Shown in pieces: positions 1 through 10,042 of a DNA stretch of 64,000 nucleotides. The position numbers and the translations under genes are program-made. The DNA is from Melanopsichium pennsylvanicum (taxonomy: Eukaryota; Basidiomycota; Ustilaginomycetes; Ustilaginales). Location of the stretch: contig OAPG01000006.1 in the NCBI GenBank assembly GCA_900208305.1, positions 248,001-312,000 on the forward strand. Reading direction: 5' to 3'. Below the pieces are notes generated by a model. It saw nothing but the letters and a program-made list of their open reading frames with translations. It made no database searches and had not been told where the DNA came from. Within the stretch, counting starts at the first letter, position 1; every line of letters starts with the position of its first letter.

Positions 1-246
1 AGCTTTGACGAGGCCATCCAACTCCTTTTCGAGCGCTTGAGCCTTGGAGACAGTTCGATTGTAGACGAGCAGAGGTGGAAGAGGTGGTGACATCTCCCTC
101 ATGTGCTTTGCCAGATTGGCTGCCATCTTGATACCCATATTACCAAGGCCGACCCATCCGACTTGATGCTGAGGGTGAGGAGTCGAAGGGGTGGAGTAAG
201 GGATGTCGACGTTAGCTCCTCCGCCGAGCTGCGAGTGAGATGCCAT
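1..246 (-). CDS. 3-hydroxyisobutyrate dehydrogenase-type NAD(P)-binding enzyme (N-terminal part)
   Basis: Only the first 82 codons lie in the window; the gene runs off the left edge. ATG is at 246 on the minus strand. After about 28 Ser/Pro/His-rich residues comes a Rossmann start, VGWVGLGNMGIKMAANL, with the GLGNMG glycine motif typical of beta-hydroxyacid dehydrogenases (3-hydroxyisobutyrate dehydrogenase, 6-phosphogluconate dehydrogenase NAD domain). It is followed by VYNRTVSKAQAL, matching the second beta strand whose end reads the cofactor; the Asn-Arg-Thr there suggests NADP (inference). There is no clear mitochondrial presequence, so a cytosolic family member is as likely as the valine-catabolic enzyme. 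It is divergent from VMA9, with about 495 bp between the starts. Confidence 0.75.
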   Translation of the reverse strand, partial: MASHSQLGGGANVDIPYSTPSTPHPQHQVGWVGLGNMGIKMAANLAKHMREMSPPLPPLLVYNRTVSKAQALEKELDGLVKA

Positions 247-741
247 CTTGAATCTTTTGACAGTTCAATCGAGGATGATGTGAGTCTGATGATGCTTGAA
301 GAGATGAGAAGTGGTCGAGTTGAGAGGAGCAAACTGAATCGATATTTTCGAGAATGAGAGAGACGAGGCTGCTGTATGGCGGGGACCTTCGGAAAGTGTG
401 AGCGGAGCCGCAAGAGTCGAGGTGGAGATTTCTACAGTAAATTTACGTCTTTTTGCAGCAAACGCGCAGCTCAGTTTGGATTCTCCCGTTGCTTACGCAC
501 AAGCCAGTTCAGCCGATCTTTCCTACCTTGCCGATCCCGCCGCTAAATCGGGGATGGGTTACATTTGTGATTAAACAAATTCACAGCTGCGCACGCACGT
601 ACTTTGACTTGACCAATTCACGTCAAACTCAATCTTTGCCATCTTGACGTTGCCAAACACTCTCTGGCAACTATCAAACCACCATCTCCCTACTGAACTC
701 AAACTCGAAGTTGAGACAGAGTAGAAGATACACATACAAAC
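247..741. promoter_or_regulatory. Divergent promoter region between dehydrogenase and VMA9
   Basis: This 495-bp stretch separates two outward-facing starts. It contains the partial palindrome ACAGTAAATTTAC at about 434-446, which recurs in other gaps of the window. Short open frames on both strands show no conserved content. No RNA gene was seen. Confidence 0.4.
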
Positions 742-1196
742 ATGTCGGGATGGACAACCATTTGGGTCTTTCTCATTGCCGCAGGTGCAAGCAGCGCCGT
801 TTGGGTCACCACTCCTAAGGGGCCAAATCAGGTGTGAGTCAACTTTCATTTCCCCTTTCCTCCTCCTCATTGCAGCATGGTTGGCATTTGACCATAGCTT
901 GAAATTCATACTGACAAGACTTTCTCTGCTTACAATGCATTGGACAAACAGTTTGATTCGCACATCCGTAGCGCTCGCATTGACATGCATGTACCTCATG
1001 TGGTTCATCATCTACATGGCTCAATTGCATCCTATCGTCAGTTAGTATTCTTTATCGTCCTTCTGCCGCAACAACCATCATTCCATTATCCACGGATGTT
1101 AAGGACAGCTGTGACTGACAATTCTGCTCAAATTGTACCCTGACCCCACGCGCCATAGAGCCAAAGCGAGGCGATGTGCGCTTCCTCGAGCACTAA
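742..1196 (+). CDS. VMA9: V-type proton ATPase subunit e (Vma9), three exons
   Basis: Join 742-833, 952-1040, 1159-1196, giving 72 residues; yeast Vma9 has 73. Intron 1 (834-951) is GTGAGT...ACAG and intron 2 (1041-1158) is GTTAGT...ATAG. Each exon is too short to stand out alone. The spliced protein has two membrane segments, about residues 3-23 and 33-53. It carries the family landmarks WVTTPKGPNQ between the helices and YMAQLHPIVKPKR after helix 2, matching Vma9's APKENQ and YLSQLHPLVVPRR. Subunit e is a small hydrophobic part of the membrane V0 sector needed for proton pumping into vacuole and endosomes. Phases agree at both junctions and the frame ends at TAA. Confidence 0.9.
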
Positions 1197-1484
1197 GCAG
1201 ACTTTTGAGTTTCGCACACGGATCTCGTACCATTCTCGCAACGCATTCTTCCACAGAGTAGGACTCCTACCAGCACCTCCTCATTGTACATTATTCCTTC
1301 CCCAGGTCTCGCAACCTTTTCATCGCACGCTTTGGCACATTCTGAATGGCTCCGTTTTGGGCAGGGCCGCGCAAGATTGCCAACACACAATGGAGCTGGA
1401 CCAGAAAACGTGATTTGATGGACTTGATAGTACTAGAGTCTCGACATGGACATCATCGACCCCTTTGAAGCGCACGGCGATGTG

Positions 1485-3563
1485 TCAGTGCCTACTAAAG
1501 GCGATAGGATCCCTGCGAGAAAAGTCAATGCGCAGTAGCGAGCGGTTGCCCAAAGGTCCGGCTTCCGATATGTGCTTCTCCTGAAGCCATTGTGGCATGG
1601 TCTCCTGATCGGCAGCGACGTAAATGGACACATCGTCCATTTGTACGCTGCTCGAATCTGCGTAGTTGTCCCCGTTCGAATGACCAACCGGAGTATAAAG
1701 CTCGGAATACACCAGAATGGGTGGAACACCTTCATCAAAGCCCCTGCCATCTTCTGCGGGACCAAAGCCTCTCTCCACTTGCGCCCATACAGGCTGCGTG
1801 GAACGTGTGGGAGATGACGAAGCTTGCCCTTTCAAAGGCTCTTTTCCCGCAGCCTCACTATCCCGTTGCTCTACAGAAGGTGCTGCGAGGGCATTTGCGG
1901 TGCTGCCGTACTCGACGTGGAGCTCGGCTTCTTTGACGTTCATGTCAAAGATGATGACTTTCCCGTTGACAACGACTGCTTTGCCTTCGTGGACCGTCAG
2001 CTGTGCGGTAGCCCTGTCCTCCAAAATCTCTCGGGTAACGTACCTCTCACCCGCGTCTCCGTACTCAAACACTCCGTCGAACTCAATCTCGACAAACATG
2101 TCTGCCGATTGGTTGGCGTCTTTAAAAAGCTTGGTATAGTCCCTGATGAGCAGCAACGTCCCTTGACCTAGCACAAGCAGGGTCTTTGTCTTGAGATCCG
2201 GATGGATGGCTGACCACATTTGAAACGGCGTCATTGTCTCTTGAGCCATGTTCATCGTACTGGGACCGGCCTGCCAAGGGCCCGGGGAGGTTCGCACCAG
2301 CTTCTCTCGGATAAAAGCCGGATTTGAGAAGCGAGGTTCCGGGAAAGTCCTAATCTCTTCGAAATGCCACGTCGTTGGGGGCGGCTTTCCAGCTGCAAAG
2401 TATTGACCCATGTTCCACGCCATCTCTTGCGTGCTGCGCGAAAAGACCGAGACGCATTTTGCACCGACACCTGTGAGAAAGACAAAGTCATCGTCAAAGT
2501 CGACATAGGTGATGTTGCCATGACTATGCGGAGATCCTCGAAGTGGGATGGTCTCGACCACCTTTTGCTGAGGCACGTCCCAAATGGTGATGAAGCCGTC
2601 CCTGCTTGCGGCGCACAGGTAGGGGAACTGGAATCGATAGGCTAGGATCGGCCTAGACGAGCTGAGGATGGTGAAGCGTTGATAGTGACCTCGATCGGGT
2701 GCACGGCCGAGATCTGGCACGAGACGTTCGCTACGCCATACTTCAAAGTGGCCTTGGCCTAAGCGATCAAAGATCAACCAGCCGCGCGAGAATTCGAGAT
2801 GAGGAGAAGATCTCGTGGCTGTCCTGGGTATATGCCACAAGAGTTTCTTGGTAGCATGGTCAAAGACCTGTACGCCGCCGTTTTCGCATGTGATTACGAT
2901 CGTCCTCTCCTCAGGATCAAGCTTGCACCTCCACACCCCACAACCCTCTGGCTTTGTGTGAAACACGTCCATGCGTGGGAAGAGATAGGTCATTGCTGCT
3001 ACTGGCCTCAAGCTATCCGTCCTGGGAGATGGACTTGGGATCGATTTTGGCAAAAGCAGCAATGACTCTGGCTTTGGATTTTGGGGCGTTGGTCTACTAG
3101 GAAGCCATTGGGAGCTGAGTTGCCACAGACGGCAGCAAAGCTGACGCCACGAGTCGCACTTGTCAAACACGTTGGTGGTGTTTCTTGAGCGATACCGCTC
3201 GATTGTGTGTTTCAACAGGTCATCTTGAGATGGATCTTGTTCATGAGAGCGATGGTAGTGCTGCAATACACTGGCAACGACTCGGGTTCCAGTGCGTCTT
3301 TCTTCGGCCACGCGGTCGAGCTGACAGTATTCTAGTCGAGTTGCAAGACTGCGCCACAGCACTTTGTCGGTACAGAGCTCATTCCAGTTGCGGCTGACCA
3401 ATGCACATTGCACGAGCGATGGAGGTGGAAGGAAGCTCAGGATGTAGGTGAAAGTCTCTTTTGGCAGCGACTCGGTTGGATCATTGAAGATCGATGCGGT
3501 ATGAGGAGGAGACATGGTTCGAGGCCTCTTGTGAGAAGGTTGTTGGTCGCGATCGATATTCAT
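1485..3563 (-). CDS. F-box protein with WD40-like repeats
   Basis: 692 residues, starting at the ATG at 3563; the codon just upstream is GTG and is not used. An F-box lies at about residues 32-76 (ESLPKETFTYILSFL, then CALVSRNW and VLWRSL). The middle, about 190-380, has WD-type blades such as GVQVFDHATKKLLW and SRDGFITIWDVPQQ, suggesting a propeller that recognises substrates. F-box proteins bind Skp1 in SCF ubiquitin ligases; that role is inferred from the domain. The last third is less conserved, with a Ser-rich stretch near 600. A putative nuclear signal, HKRPRT, sits at residues 11-16. The substrate cannot be told from sequence. It is divergent from the synaptojanin-type gene. Confidence 0.8.
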   Translation of the reverse strand: MNIDRDQQPSHKRPRTMSPPHTASIFNDPTESLPKETFTYILSFLPPPSLVQCALVSRNWNELCTDKVLWRSLATRLEYCQLDRVAEERRTGTRVVASVLQHYHRSHEQDPSQDDLLKHTIERYRSRNTTNVFDKCDSWRQLCCRLWQLSSQWLPSRPTPQNPKPESLLLLPKSIPSPSPRTDSLRPVAAMTYLFPRMDVFHTKPEGCGVWRCKLDPEERTIVITCENGGVQVFDHATKKLLWHIPRTATRSSPHLEFSRGWLIFDRLGQGHFEVWRSERLVPDLGRAPDRGHYQRFTILSSSRPILAYRFQFPYLCAASRDGFITIWDVPQQKVVETIPLRGSPHSHGNITYVDFDDDFVFLTGVGAKCVSVFSRSTQEMAWNMGQYFAAGKPPPTTWHFEEIRTFPEPRFSNPAFIREKLVRTSPGPWQAGPSTMNMAQETMTPFQMWSAIHPDLKTKTLLVLGQGTLLLIRDYTKLFKDANQSADMFVEIEFDGVFEYGDAGERYVTREILEDRATAQLTVHEGKAVVVNGKVIIFDMNVKEAELHVEYGSTANALAAPSVEQRDSEAAGKEPLKGQASSSPTRSTQPVWAQVERGFGPAEDGRGFDEGVPPILVYSELYTPVGHSNGDNYADSSSVQMDDVSIYVAADQETMPQWLQEKHISEAGPLGNRSLLRIDFSRRDPIAFSRH

Positions 3564-4268
3564 CACGGGGCCGTCCGATGGAAATTGGGATTATACATGC
3601 AGAAAGTAGGATGCTCGACGAGACGACGCTGCCAACGCTTGGTGCGTCTTGGTTTGTGTAGAAGATCAGCCAGAGTTGGCAAGTGGCTCGAACCAAGGTA
3701 TCATAGTAGGCTGAAGCATATGCGGCGTAGCCAATCTGCTGCTGTCCAAGTCTGCAAAGTTGAGAATAAGGAGGAAAGGAAGGAACCACAAAGAAGGCAA
3801 GCGCCCACGCGCAGCGCAGCGCATCGAGCTGAGCAGCATGCTACTGTAAATAATTACTGTAAATTACATTAAATCTACGCGTACATCACTCACTCACACT
3901 GTACATCACTGTACCCTCTATTCGGATTCGGATAGACACCTAAAATCGGACAAGGGTGCAGATTTGAGAGATGTGTGGGTCAAGCGGTGCTAAGCCGAAG
4001 AAACCTCCACACTACGCCTTGACGGGTGAGATGCATACAACCGCTCAAGAAAGCTTGTCGTCCCTCTCAAAGGTCACATGTTTTATCGCTACTTTGTACA
4101 AATCACCACTTTTGACCTACACAGACAGACGCTCTGCTAAGAATCGATAGGGTTCAATCTCTTGTCACATGGGGATATCGAATCAATCTTCGGCCATAAC
4201 TCTTTGGTGATTCTCCTCGTAACCAACAAACCTCCAGCACCCAACTGGAACACCAAACAGGCGATGCA
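3564..4268. promoter_or_regulatory. Divergent promoter, F-box gene / synaptojanin-type gene
   Basis: This gap of about 700 bp lies between two outward-facing starts. Around 3841-3870 it contains two imperfect copies of TACTGTAAAT (TACTGTAAATAATTACTGTA), the same motif seen near 434 and 33021, followed by CACT repeats near 3885-3910. No gene-like frame with family similarity was found. Confidence 0.4.
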
Positions 4269-7200
4269 ATGCACGTCTACTTGCAGGATGCTCCGCGCGT
4301 CATCGCACTCGTGTCCGACGATCTTGGCACCAATACCAATTCGCACGTATCCGAGAAGCTGTCGTCGGTGACGGCCATCCTCATCTCGACCCAAGCCAAC
4401 CCACCTACGCAAAATGACTCTGCCTCAGCCCTTGCAGGATCCACCGCAGCGCATGCCCCATCACCTGCGAAAGCAGTCGTCGAAGTGGTCAAGCACAACG
4501 AGATAGAAGGTCTCACACTGCAAAGATTGACTTCCAAACCGATACACGGATGTCTCGGTCTCATCAACGTCGGTCAGGACCTCTTTGTGGCTGTGGTCAC
4601 TTCAGCCCAGGAGGTCGGTGCCATACGTCCCGGCGAGGTCGTCATGCGCATCACGTCCGTCTCCTTCTACTGTGTCAATCGCTCAACCTGGGATGAGACG
4701 CTCCTATCGGAAGCTTCAACCTCACAGCCAGAGATGTACGACTCTTATGGTCCGGGCCACGAAGGTGCTGTGACCCAGCCAAGCGTTTACGAGCATCCCT
4801 GCACCAGTCTCAAGAAGCTGCTGAGCACGGGCACCTTCTACTTTGCCCACGGAGGCGCCTTTGATCTTTCCACACGGCTAGACAGACGAATAGCCGACGC
4901 TGTAGGCAGTGCAACCACCTCGGGACATGACATCTCACGCTATGACGGTCGTTTCGTCTGGAACAACTACATGATCGAGCCGCTCATCAGCTTCCGCGAG
5001 CGACTCGATCCAGCAGATCGCGCAAGGGTCGACAGTGGCTGCTTCTTGCTTTTGGCCATACAGGGCTTTGTTGGTGCTTTCGATGTGCCTTTGTCGGCAC
5101 CGAGTGCATCTACTGCAGCTGCTGCAGCTGCTGCATCAGCCGCACCCCCAGCAGGTGGCAGGACAACAGCTGTCCTGGCCCTCATCAGCCGACTCAGCTG
5201 GAAGCGAGCAGGCACTCGTTTCAACACGCGTGGAGTCGACGACGACGGCAATGTAGCCAACTTTGTCGAAACAGAGACGCTCTTCAGCGATGGCAGCTTC
5301 ACTTTCACCTTCGACCAAATCCGCGGGTCCGTTCCACTCTTTTGGGAACAACAGGGTCTTCAGGCTTTCAACGCCAAAATCCAGATCACCCGCTCGCGCG
5401 GCGCTTCACAACCCGCATTCGACAGACACTTTGCCGATCTACTATCTCACTATTCGTGCGTACATGCAATCAATCTGCTCGGCACACGTGACGCAGAAAC
5501 CGTCCTTACGCAAGCCTACGCAGAACATATGCGACACAGCACAGCGGAATCGATTGCTATTCCGCCTTCCGACGAATCGGCCACCTCAGCAGGCGACATT
5601 CTCGCAGACGACGGCTCTGAGCGTATCGGCCTGACCAATTTCGACTTTCATACCGTGTCGCGAAACACGGGCGGCATCGACGGCGTCAGGAGCGAGCTTC
5701 GCTACCTTGGCCCGGTCCAGCTCAAACGCAAGGCTTTTGGTTATACACTGATCGAGAACGCAAATGGCCAGCTTCTCCGACGCCAAAAGGGTACCTTCCG
5801 CACAAATTGCCTGGATTGCCTCGATCGTACCAATGTCGTCGAAGATATGCTCTCACGGACCACGCTGGATTCTTTCTTCGAAGCTGTTGCCAGCCGAGAT
5901 GCAATGTACCAGGCATTTCAAGATCCGAATCATCCGCTATGGGTCCATCATCGTGTTCTTTGGGCAGAGAACGGCGATGCTCTCTCCAAGATCTACGCTG
6001 GCACCGGCGCACTCAATTCGAGCTTCACGAGAAGCGGCAAGAAAACGCTCGGTGGACTTCTCAGCGATGCGGCCAAGAGTGCCGGAAGGATGTACATCAA
6101 CAACTTCCAGGACAAGAGCAAGCAAAACGTCATCGATGCCCTTCTCGGCAACATGGCCAATCAGAGACCCGTCACTGTCTTTGATCCGGTATTGGACAGT
6201 GTCACAGCAGAGCTCAATGCCAGAGTCGACGAGTACTCCTCCAGCCGCGACATAAGTGTCTTCACCGGCACCTATAACCTAAACGGAAAAGCGCCAGGCG
6301 AGTCTCTCATCCCCTGGCTCTTTCCAGATGGCGAGGATTGTGAGCCCGACCTCTTTGTTATTGGCTTCCAGGAGATCGTTCAGCTGACGCCGCAGCAGAT
6401 CTTGATGACGGATCCGGATAAGATCCGTATCTGGGAGGCAAAGATCCTGGACACCATCTCGCGGAGGCCCGATCGCAAATCGCGCTACGTCTTGCTCCGC
6501 AGCGAGCAACTCGTCGGCACTGCTCTCGTCATACTCATCAAAGAAGAGCTTGTGAATGACGTCAGACTGGTCGAAGCAGCTACCCGCAAGACGGGTCTGA
6601 AGGGCATGAGCGGCAACAAAGGCGGTGTCGCCATCCGAATGGACTACAATGACACCTCTCTCTGCTTCATCACCGCTCATTTCGCTGCGGGGCACTCAGC
6701 TGTTGAGGAAAGGAACGCCGATTACTGGACCATCACTAGAGGCTTGTCATTTGCACGCGGCAAGACCATCGGTAGTCACGACCATGTCATCTGGCTCGGC
6801 GACTTCAACTATCGAATAAATTTGATGAATGATGCTGTCCGCTCCATGGCAGCACGCGAGGACCTCGCCGGGCTTTTGGCCCGAGATCAGCTCCGTCGCA
6901 GTAGGGAAGCCGGCGAAGTCTTCCCGGCTTACGAAGAAGGTCCCATCACCTTTGCGCCCACCTACAAGTACGACAATGGCTCGGACCTGTACGACTCGTC
7001 GGAGAAGCAGCGTATTCCAGCATGGACGGACCGTATCCTCTATCGGGGCACTGGCCTGCGCCAGCTGAGTTATTCGCGCGCCGAACTGAGGACGAGCGAT
7101 CATAGGCCGGTGTATGCCACCTTCGTCGGACCCGTTCGCATCGTCGACCATCTTAAGCGCGATGCCCTTCGAAAGCAGCTTCTGCAGAGAAAGAAGGCAG

Positions 7201-7865
7201 CCGATGGTCTTGCAGCTGGGGGTATCGTGTCGTCCGACTCTGAGGATGAAGAGAGCCTGCCCGATCCTTCAGATGACCATCAACAGTGGTGGGAGCAACC
7301 AAACATGACTCCCGGCCCAGGAGAAGAGTTGACGGAAAGTGACAGCAGCGGTGACGACGAGAGTCGATTAGCTGTAATGACAACAACGAATCCGTTCCGC
7401 AATAGTGGTGTCGGAAGCAGAGAGCAGACACACGGATCAAGATCGCCTACCAGTAAGACAGGCATCGCGGCTTTATCTCTTGGCAACAAAGTGAAGGTGG
7501 ACGGTGCATCAGACCATGCAAGATCGATGCCGACTTCTCCGACGATTGCAGGCGCCACTGCGGATGCACCAATGGCTGCGGGAGTTCCTTTGCGCAAGAC
7601 CATCTCGACCTCGCCTACTATCGAGAGAAGAATCGCATCGGGGCATTCCGCGCTGGCAAACGGGGGAGCTTCTCCGCCACCCATTCCTACCAAACCATCG
7701 GTCGTGGCGACCACCGCTAATGGCAACGTCGCGGCGGCTGTAGCTTCAACAACAAAATCGTCTGCTGCACCGCCTGAGCTGCCTAAAAGACCTGGATTGG
7801 GGTCGCGATCGGCCTCGTACTCCTCGCACAAGTCAAAGAAGAGCTTGCTGGACGATAGCGACTAG
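4269..7865 (+). CDS. Synaptojanin-type polyphosphoinositide phosphatase (Sac1 + inositol 5-phosphatase)
   Basis: 1198 residues in one exon, ATG at 4269 (MHVYLQDAPR is a typical Sac start). The Sac1 domain covers about residues 60-600 and holds the catalytic motif RTNCLDCLDRTN, with Cys514 and Arg520 forming CX5R. The 5-phosphatase domain, about 665-960, has all signature blocks: GTYNLNGK, SGNKGGVAIR, WLGDFNYRI (842-850), PAWTDRIL (917-924) and SDHRP (943-947). The tail is Ser/Pro-rich with proline motifs (PPPIPTKP, PPELPKRP) that could bind SH3 proteins. By family (yeast Inp51-53, animal synaptojanin) it removes phosphates from PI(4,5)P2 and PI4P at the plasma membrane and endosomes during endocytosis and actin patch turnover. 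Both catalytic centres look intact. A short Ala run near residue 285 is an insertion. Confidence 0.95.
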   Translation: MHVYLQDAPRVIALVSDDLGTNTNSHVSEKLSSVTAILISTQANPPTQNDSASALAGSTAAHAPSPAKAVVEVVKHNEIEGLTLQRLTSKPIHGCLGLINVGQDLFVAVVTSAQEVGAIRPGEVVMRITSVSFYCVNRSTWDETLLSEASTSQPEMYDSYGPGHEGAVTQPSVYEHPCTSLKKLLSTGTFYFAHGGAFDLSTRLDRRIADAVGSATTSGHDISRYDGRFVWNNYMIEPLISFRERLDPADRARVDSGCFLLLAIQGFVGAFDVPLSAPSASTAAAAAAASAAPPAGGRTTAVLALISRLSWKRAGTRFNTRGVDDDGNVANFVETETLFSDGSFTFTFDQIRGSVPLFWEQQGLQAFNAKIQITRSRGASQPAFDRHFADLLSHYSCVHAINLLGTRDAETVLTQAYAEHMRHSTAESIAIPPSDESATSAGDILADDGSERIGLTNFDFHTVSRNTGGIDGVRSELRYLGPVQLKRKAFGYTLIENANGQLLRRQKGTFRTNCLDCLDRTNVVEDMLSRTTLDSFFEAVASRDAMYQAFQDPNHPLWVHHRVLWAENGDALSKIYAGTGALNSSFTRSGKKTLGGLLSDAAKSAGRMYINNFQDKSKQNVIDALLGNMANQRPVTVFDPVLDSVTAELNARVDEYSSSRDISVFTGTYNLNGKAPGESLIPWLFPDGEDCEPDLFVIGFQEIVQLTPQQILMTDPDKIRIWEAKILDTISRRPDRKSRYVLLRSEQLVGTALVILIKEELVNDVRLVEAATRKTGLKGMSGNKGGVAIRMDYNDTSLCFITAHFAAGHSAVEERNADYWTITRGLSFARGKTIGSHDHVIWLGDFNYRINLMNDAVRSMAAREDLAGLLARDQLRRSREAGEVFPAYEEGPITFAPTYKYDNGSDLYDSSEKQRIPAWTDRILYRGTGLRQLSYSRAELRTSDHRPVYATFVGPVRIVDHLKRDALRKQLLQRKKAADGLAAGGIVSSDSEDEESLPDPSDDHQQWWEQPNMTPGPGEELTESDSSGDDESRLAVMTTTNPFRNSGVGSREQTHGSRSPTSKTGIAALSLGNKVKVDGASDHARSMPTSPTIAGATADAPMAAGVPLRKTISTSPTIERRIASGHSALANGGASPPPIPTKPSVVATTANGNVAAAVASTTKSSAAPPELPKRPGLGSRSASYSSHKSKKSLLDDSD

Positions 7866-8034
7866 AGTATTTTGGGAGGGATTATCATGTTTTGTTAGAG
7901 TTTACAAAGGTACGGATGCCAGATTCCTTGGCAATGTACTTTTGAATACCATTCGAAGCGTTCACAGTCAAAAAGCAGGTATATGCATAGGCTTCGTAGG
8001 CGATACGTTCGGGTCATCATTGAGTCTGAATTGT

Positions 8035-8606
8035 CTACTGCCCAGCGTCATACACATCGGCATTGCCGCTCATGTCCTTGTACTGATGTGGTGAAAGGAA
8101 TAGATGACAGAGAGGCACGGTGTTAGTGCGTGAGCTTGTGCGACCTGAGCTTTCATCGTGTAGCATCAAATACTTACCTCGTGAACGGACATATTGGCGA
8201 CAGAGACATTGCTCGCTACCTCGACTGAAGACCTTGCTTTTGCCTTCAGCCTCTGCCCTACCTTGCCGTTCTCCAACTCTAGCAAATGAACCAAATCTTC
8301 TTTCTCCTTGTCCGCGATCAATACGCACATTTTGTTCCATGTTGCCTCCTGTCCGTTCACCTTTGCCTTCGCTTCACCCTTCACCAGCTTCTTGTGAAAT
8401 TCCAACACATCGTCCTCGCTGCTGAAGTGGACCGAAGAGTCGTCGGGTTGGACGAGCTGGATGAGGTTGTACAGGCCACACTCTTCTCGAGGACCTTCGC
8501 CGGAGTTGATCTCGTCGATGAAGTCACTGTCCCTGATTTGCTCGAGCACAGCTTGACCGGAAGATGAAGATCCAGAGAGAACGTAGAGTGCAACGTGCTC
8601 TGTCAT
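8035..8606 (-). CDS. Conserved-looking hypothetical protein, two exons
   Basis: Join (minus) 8606-8178 and 8082-8035, giving 158 residues. ATG is at 8606; a longer open frame upstream would begin inside the leader. Exon 1 ends ...MSVHE before GTAAGT. The 95-nt intron (8177-8083) ends CATCAG, and exon 2 reads YKDMSGNADVYDAGQ then TAG, in phase 0. I do not recognise the family. It is acidic, without signal peptide or membrane segment. The first 60 residues have a regular alpha/beta look (HVALYVLSG, then Ser-rich, AVLEQIRDSDFIDEI), and the C-terminal part is mixed charged. It is convergent with the synaptojanin-type gene, 169 bp away. The existence of the gene is better supported than any function. 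Confidence 0.65.
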
Positions 8607-10042
8607 CTTGCGTTGCGTTGCGTGAGTGAATGTGATGTGATGCTTGAAGGTTGAAGTGTAGCATGGTGGCACGTCCGCGCGTTGCAGCGTTCTTTTTGAA
8701 GATGCATGTTCAGTCCTCCACATCATCGGTGTATGAAATCGGGATCGGGAGATGATAGCTCGTCACCTGTCAAAGCAATCACAGAATCTGTGAATGCTTC
8801 TCATCCCACCTCTATCTGTAGTTAGCTTCGCCTGCAACTGCCAGTGTCGATATGCTTCTGCAGCAGAAGACGAGAGCTAGACTATCGACCAACGCGAAGA
8901 CTGCGCGTACTTTTCAAGCATGCCGGCTCTTCCGCAGTCTTGAATTTAGCCACGCAGCGCCTTGTTGGACGGGTCATATCAATTACTGCCTTTTCCCATG
9001 CTGCCCGCTTCAACGTCGACGGCCCGAATCCAGCCTATAGCACTGACAAGTCGCATAGGTGCTTTCGGATTCAAGGGGAAATTAGCACAGCATCGAGACC
9101 TGTTGATGGAGGGAAAAGATGCTGCTCGCTTCGAAGGCAGAGTGTTTATCTTGCTTATAGACGTCACGAACCATCAGGCCGCCGGCTAAACTCAACATCC
9201 CTCTTTTGACAACCTCATGCTTCTCCCTTTTCCTACGAAGATTTCCACAACAGGGCACACTCATTGAATAGAGCGCCTCCGCGCAGCCTGAAGTTGAACT
9301 CGGAAGAGCCCATCGAGCGATTTCAGGAACCACAGCAAATACTGAGTGAGACAGATATGGCATCAATGAGACCCCTCGAAGCCAAACCCAAATCGTCGCG
9401 AAACCCCGTCACGGCCTGTAGCAAAGCCAAGCGGAACAGCCAGGCTTCCACAAATGGTCATGTTGTCCCTATCTTCGCTCCTTTCTTCCCCTCCTCCTCC
9501 ATATCACTGGCTGATCTCACTCGCTCCATTCTCTTTTCCTTTCTCGTCCCCTTCTTTCTTTTCCGTTTCATACTTCTTTTTCGGCATCCTAGGGTCCTGG
9601 TGATCTTCGAAGGACAGCTCTTGTGACAATTCATACCCTCTTTGATCGTCTGGCTCGTTTCAACATACACTCTCTTTACCACACTCTTTTTCATTGCACT
9701 TCCTTTTTCATTGCACTTCCTTTTTCATTGCACTTCCTGACTCGAGGCCGGACGTAAGTTTTTGTATTTGCTCAGGAAGCGAAGGATGATAGTTTGCAAG
9801 ATACTGAAGGCTGACGATCTTCAATCTTGAAAACGAAATTTTACAGCTCCTCCGACGTATCAATATCAGATCGCATCTGCATCACGCATTCTCCTGCAAG
9901 GCTCAAGATCTATCGCTAGTTGTACCTCCCATCCTCTTTCAGCCGATTTAGCATCTAGCAATTTTTTTTGGAGCCTTGATTATTGGCTCAGTATCCTACG
10001 ACGATTCAACTCTCACGACACCGCAAACCTCAATTCCCAGCC
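8607..10042. other. Intergenic region upstream of the aspartic protease
   Basis: 1.4 kb between a minus-strand start and the protease start. It contains a perfect triple 17-bp tandem repeat at 9686-9736 and a pyrimidine-rich stretch at about 9480-9600, likely promoter or leader of the protease. Between about 8844 and 9206 two adjacent plus frames look weakly coding (see findings) but no complete gene model could be built. Confidence 0.4.
9686..9736. repeat. Perfect 17-bp tandem repeat, three copies
   Basis: Three exact head-to-tail copies of CTTTTTCATTGCACTTC occupy 9686-9702, 9703-9719 and 9720-9736. They lie about 310 bp upstream of the aspartic protease start codon, in its likely promoter or leader. 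Exact identity suggests recent duplication; a regulatory role is only a possibility. Confidence 0.9.

Noticed and set aside
3408..3872. 154-codon plus frame over the F-box gene start
   Set aside because: Basic, low-complexity translation with no domain, antisense to the F-box N-terminus and its promoter.
9983..10042. 20-codon N-terminal extension of the aspartic protease
   Set aside because: It begins at TTG, and the ATG at 10043 is directly followed by a good signal peptide.
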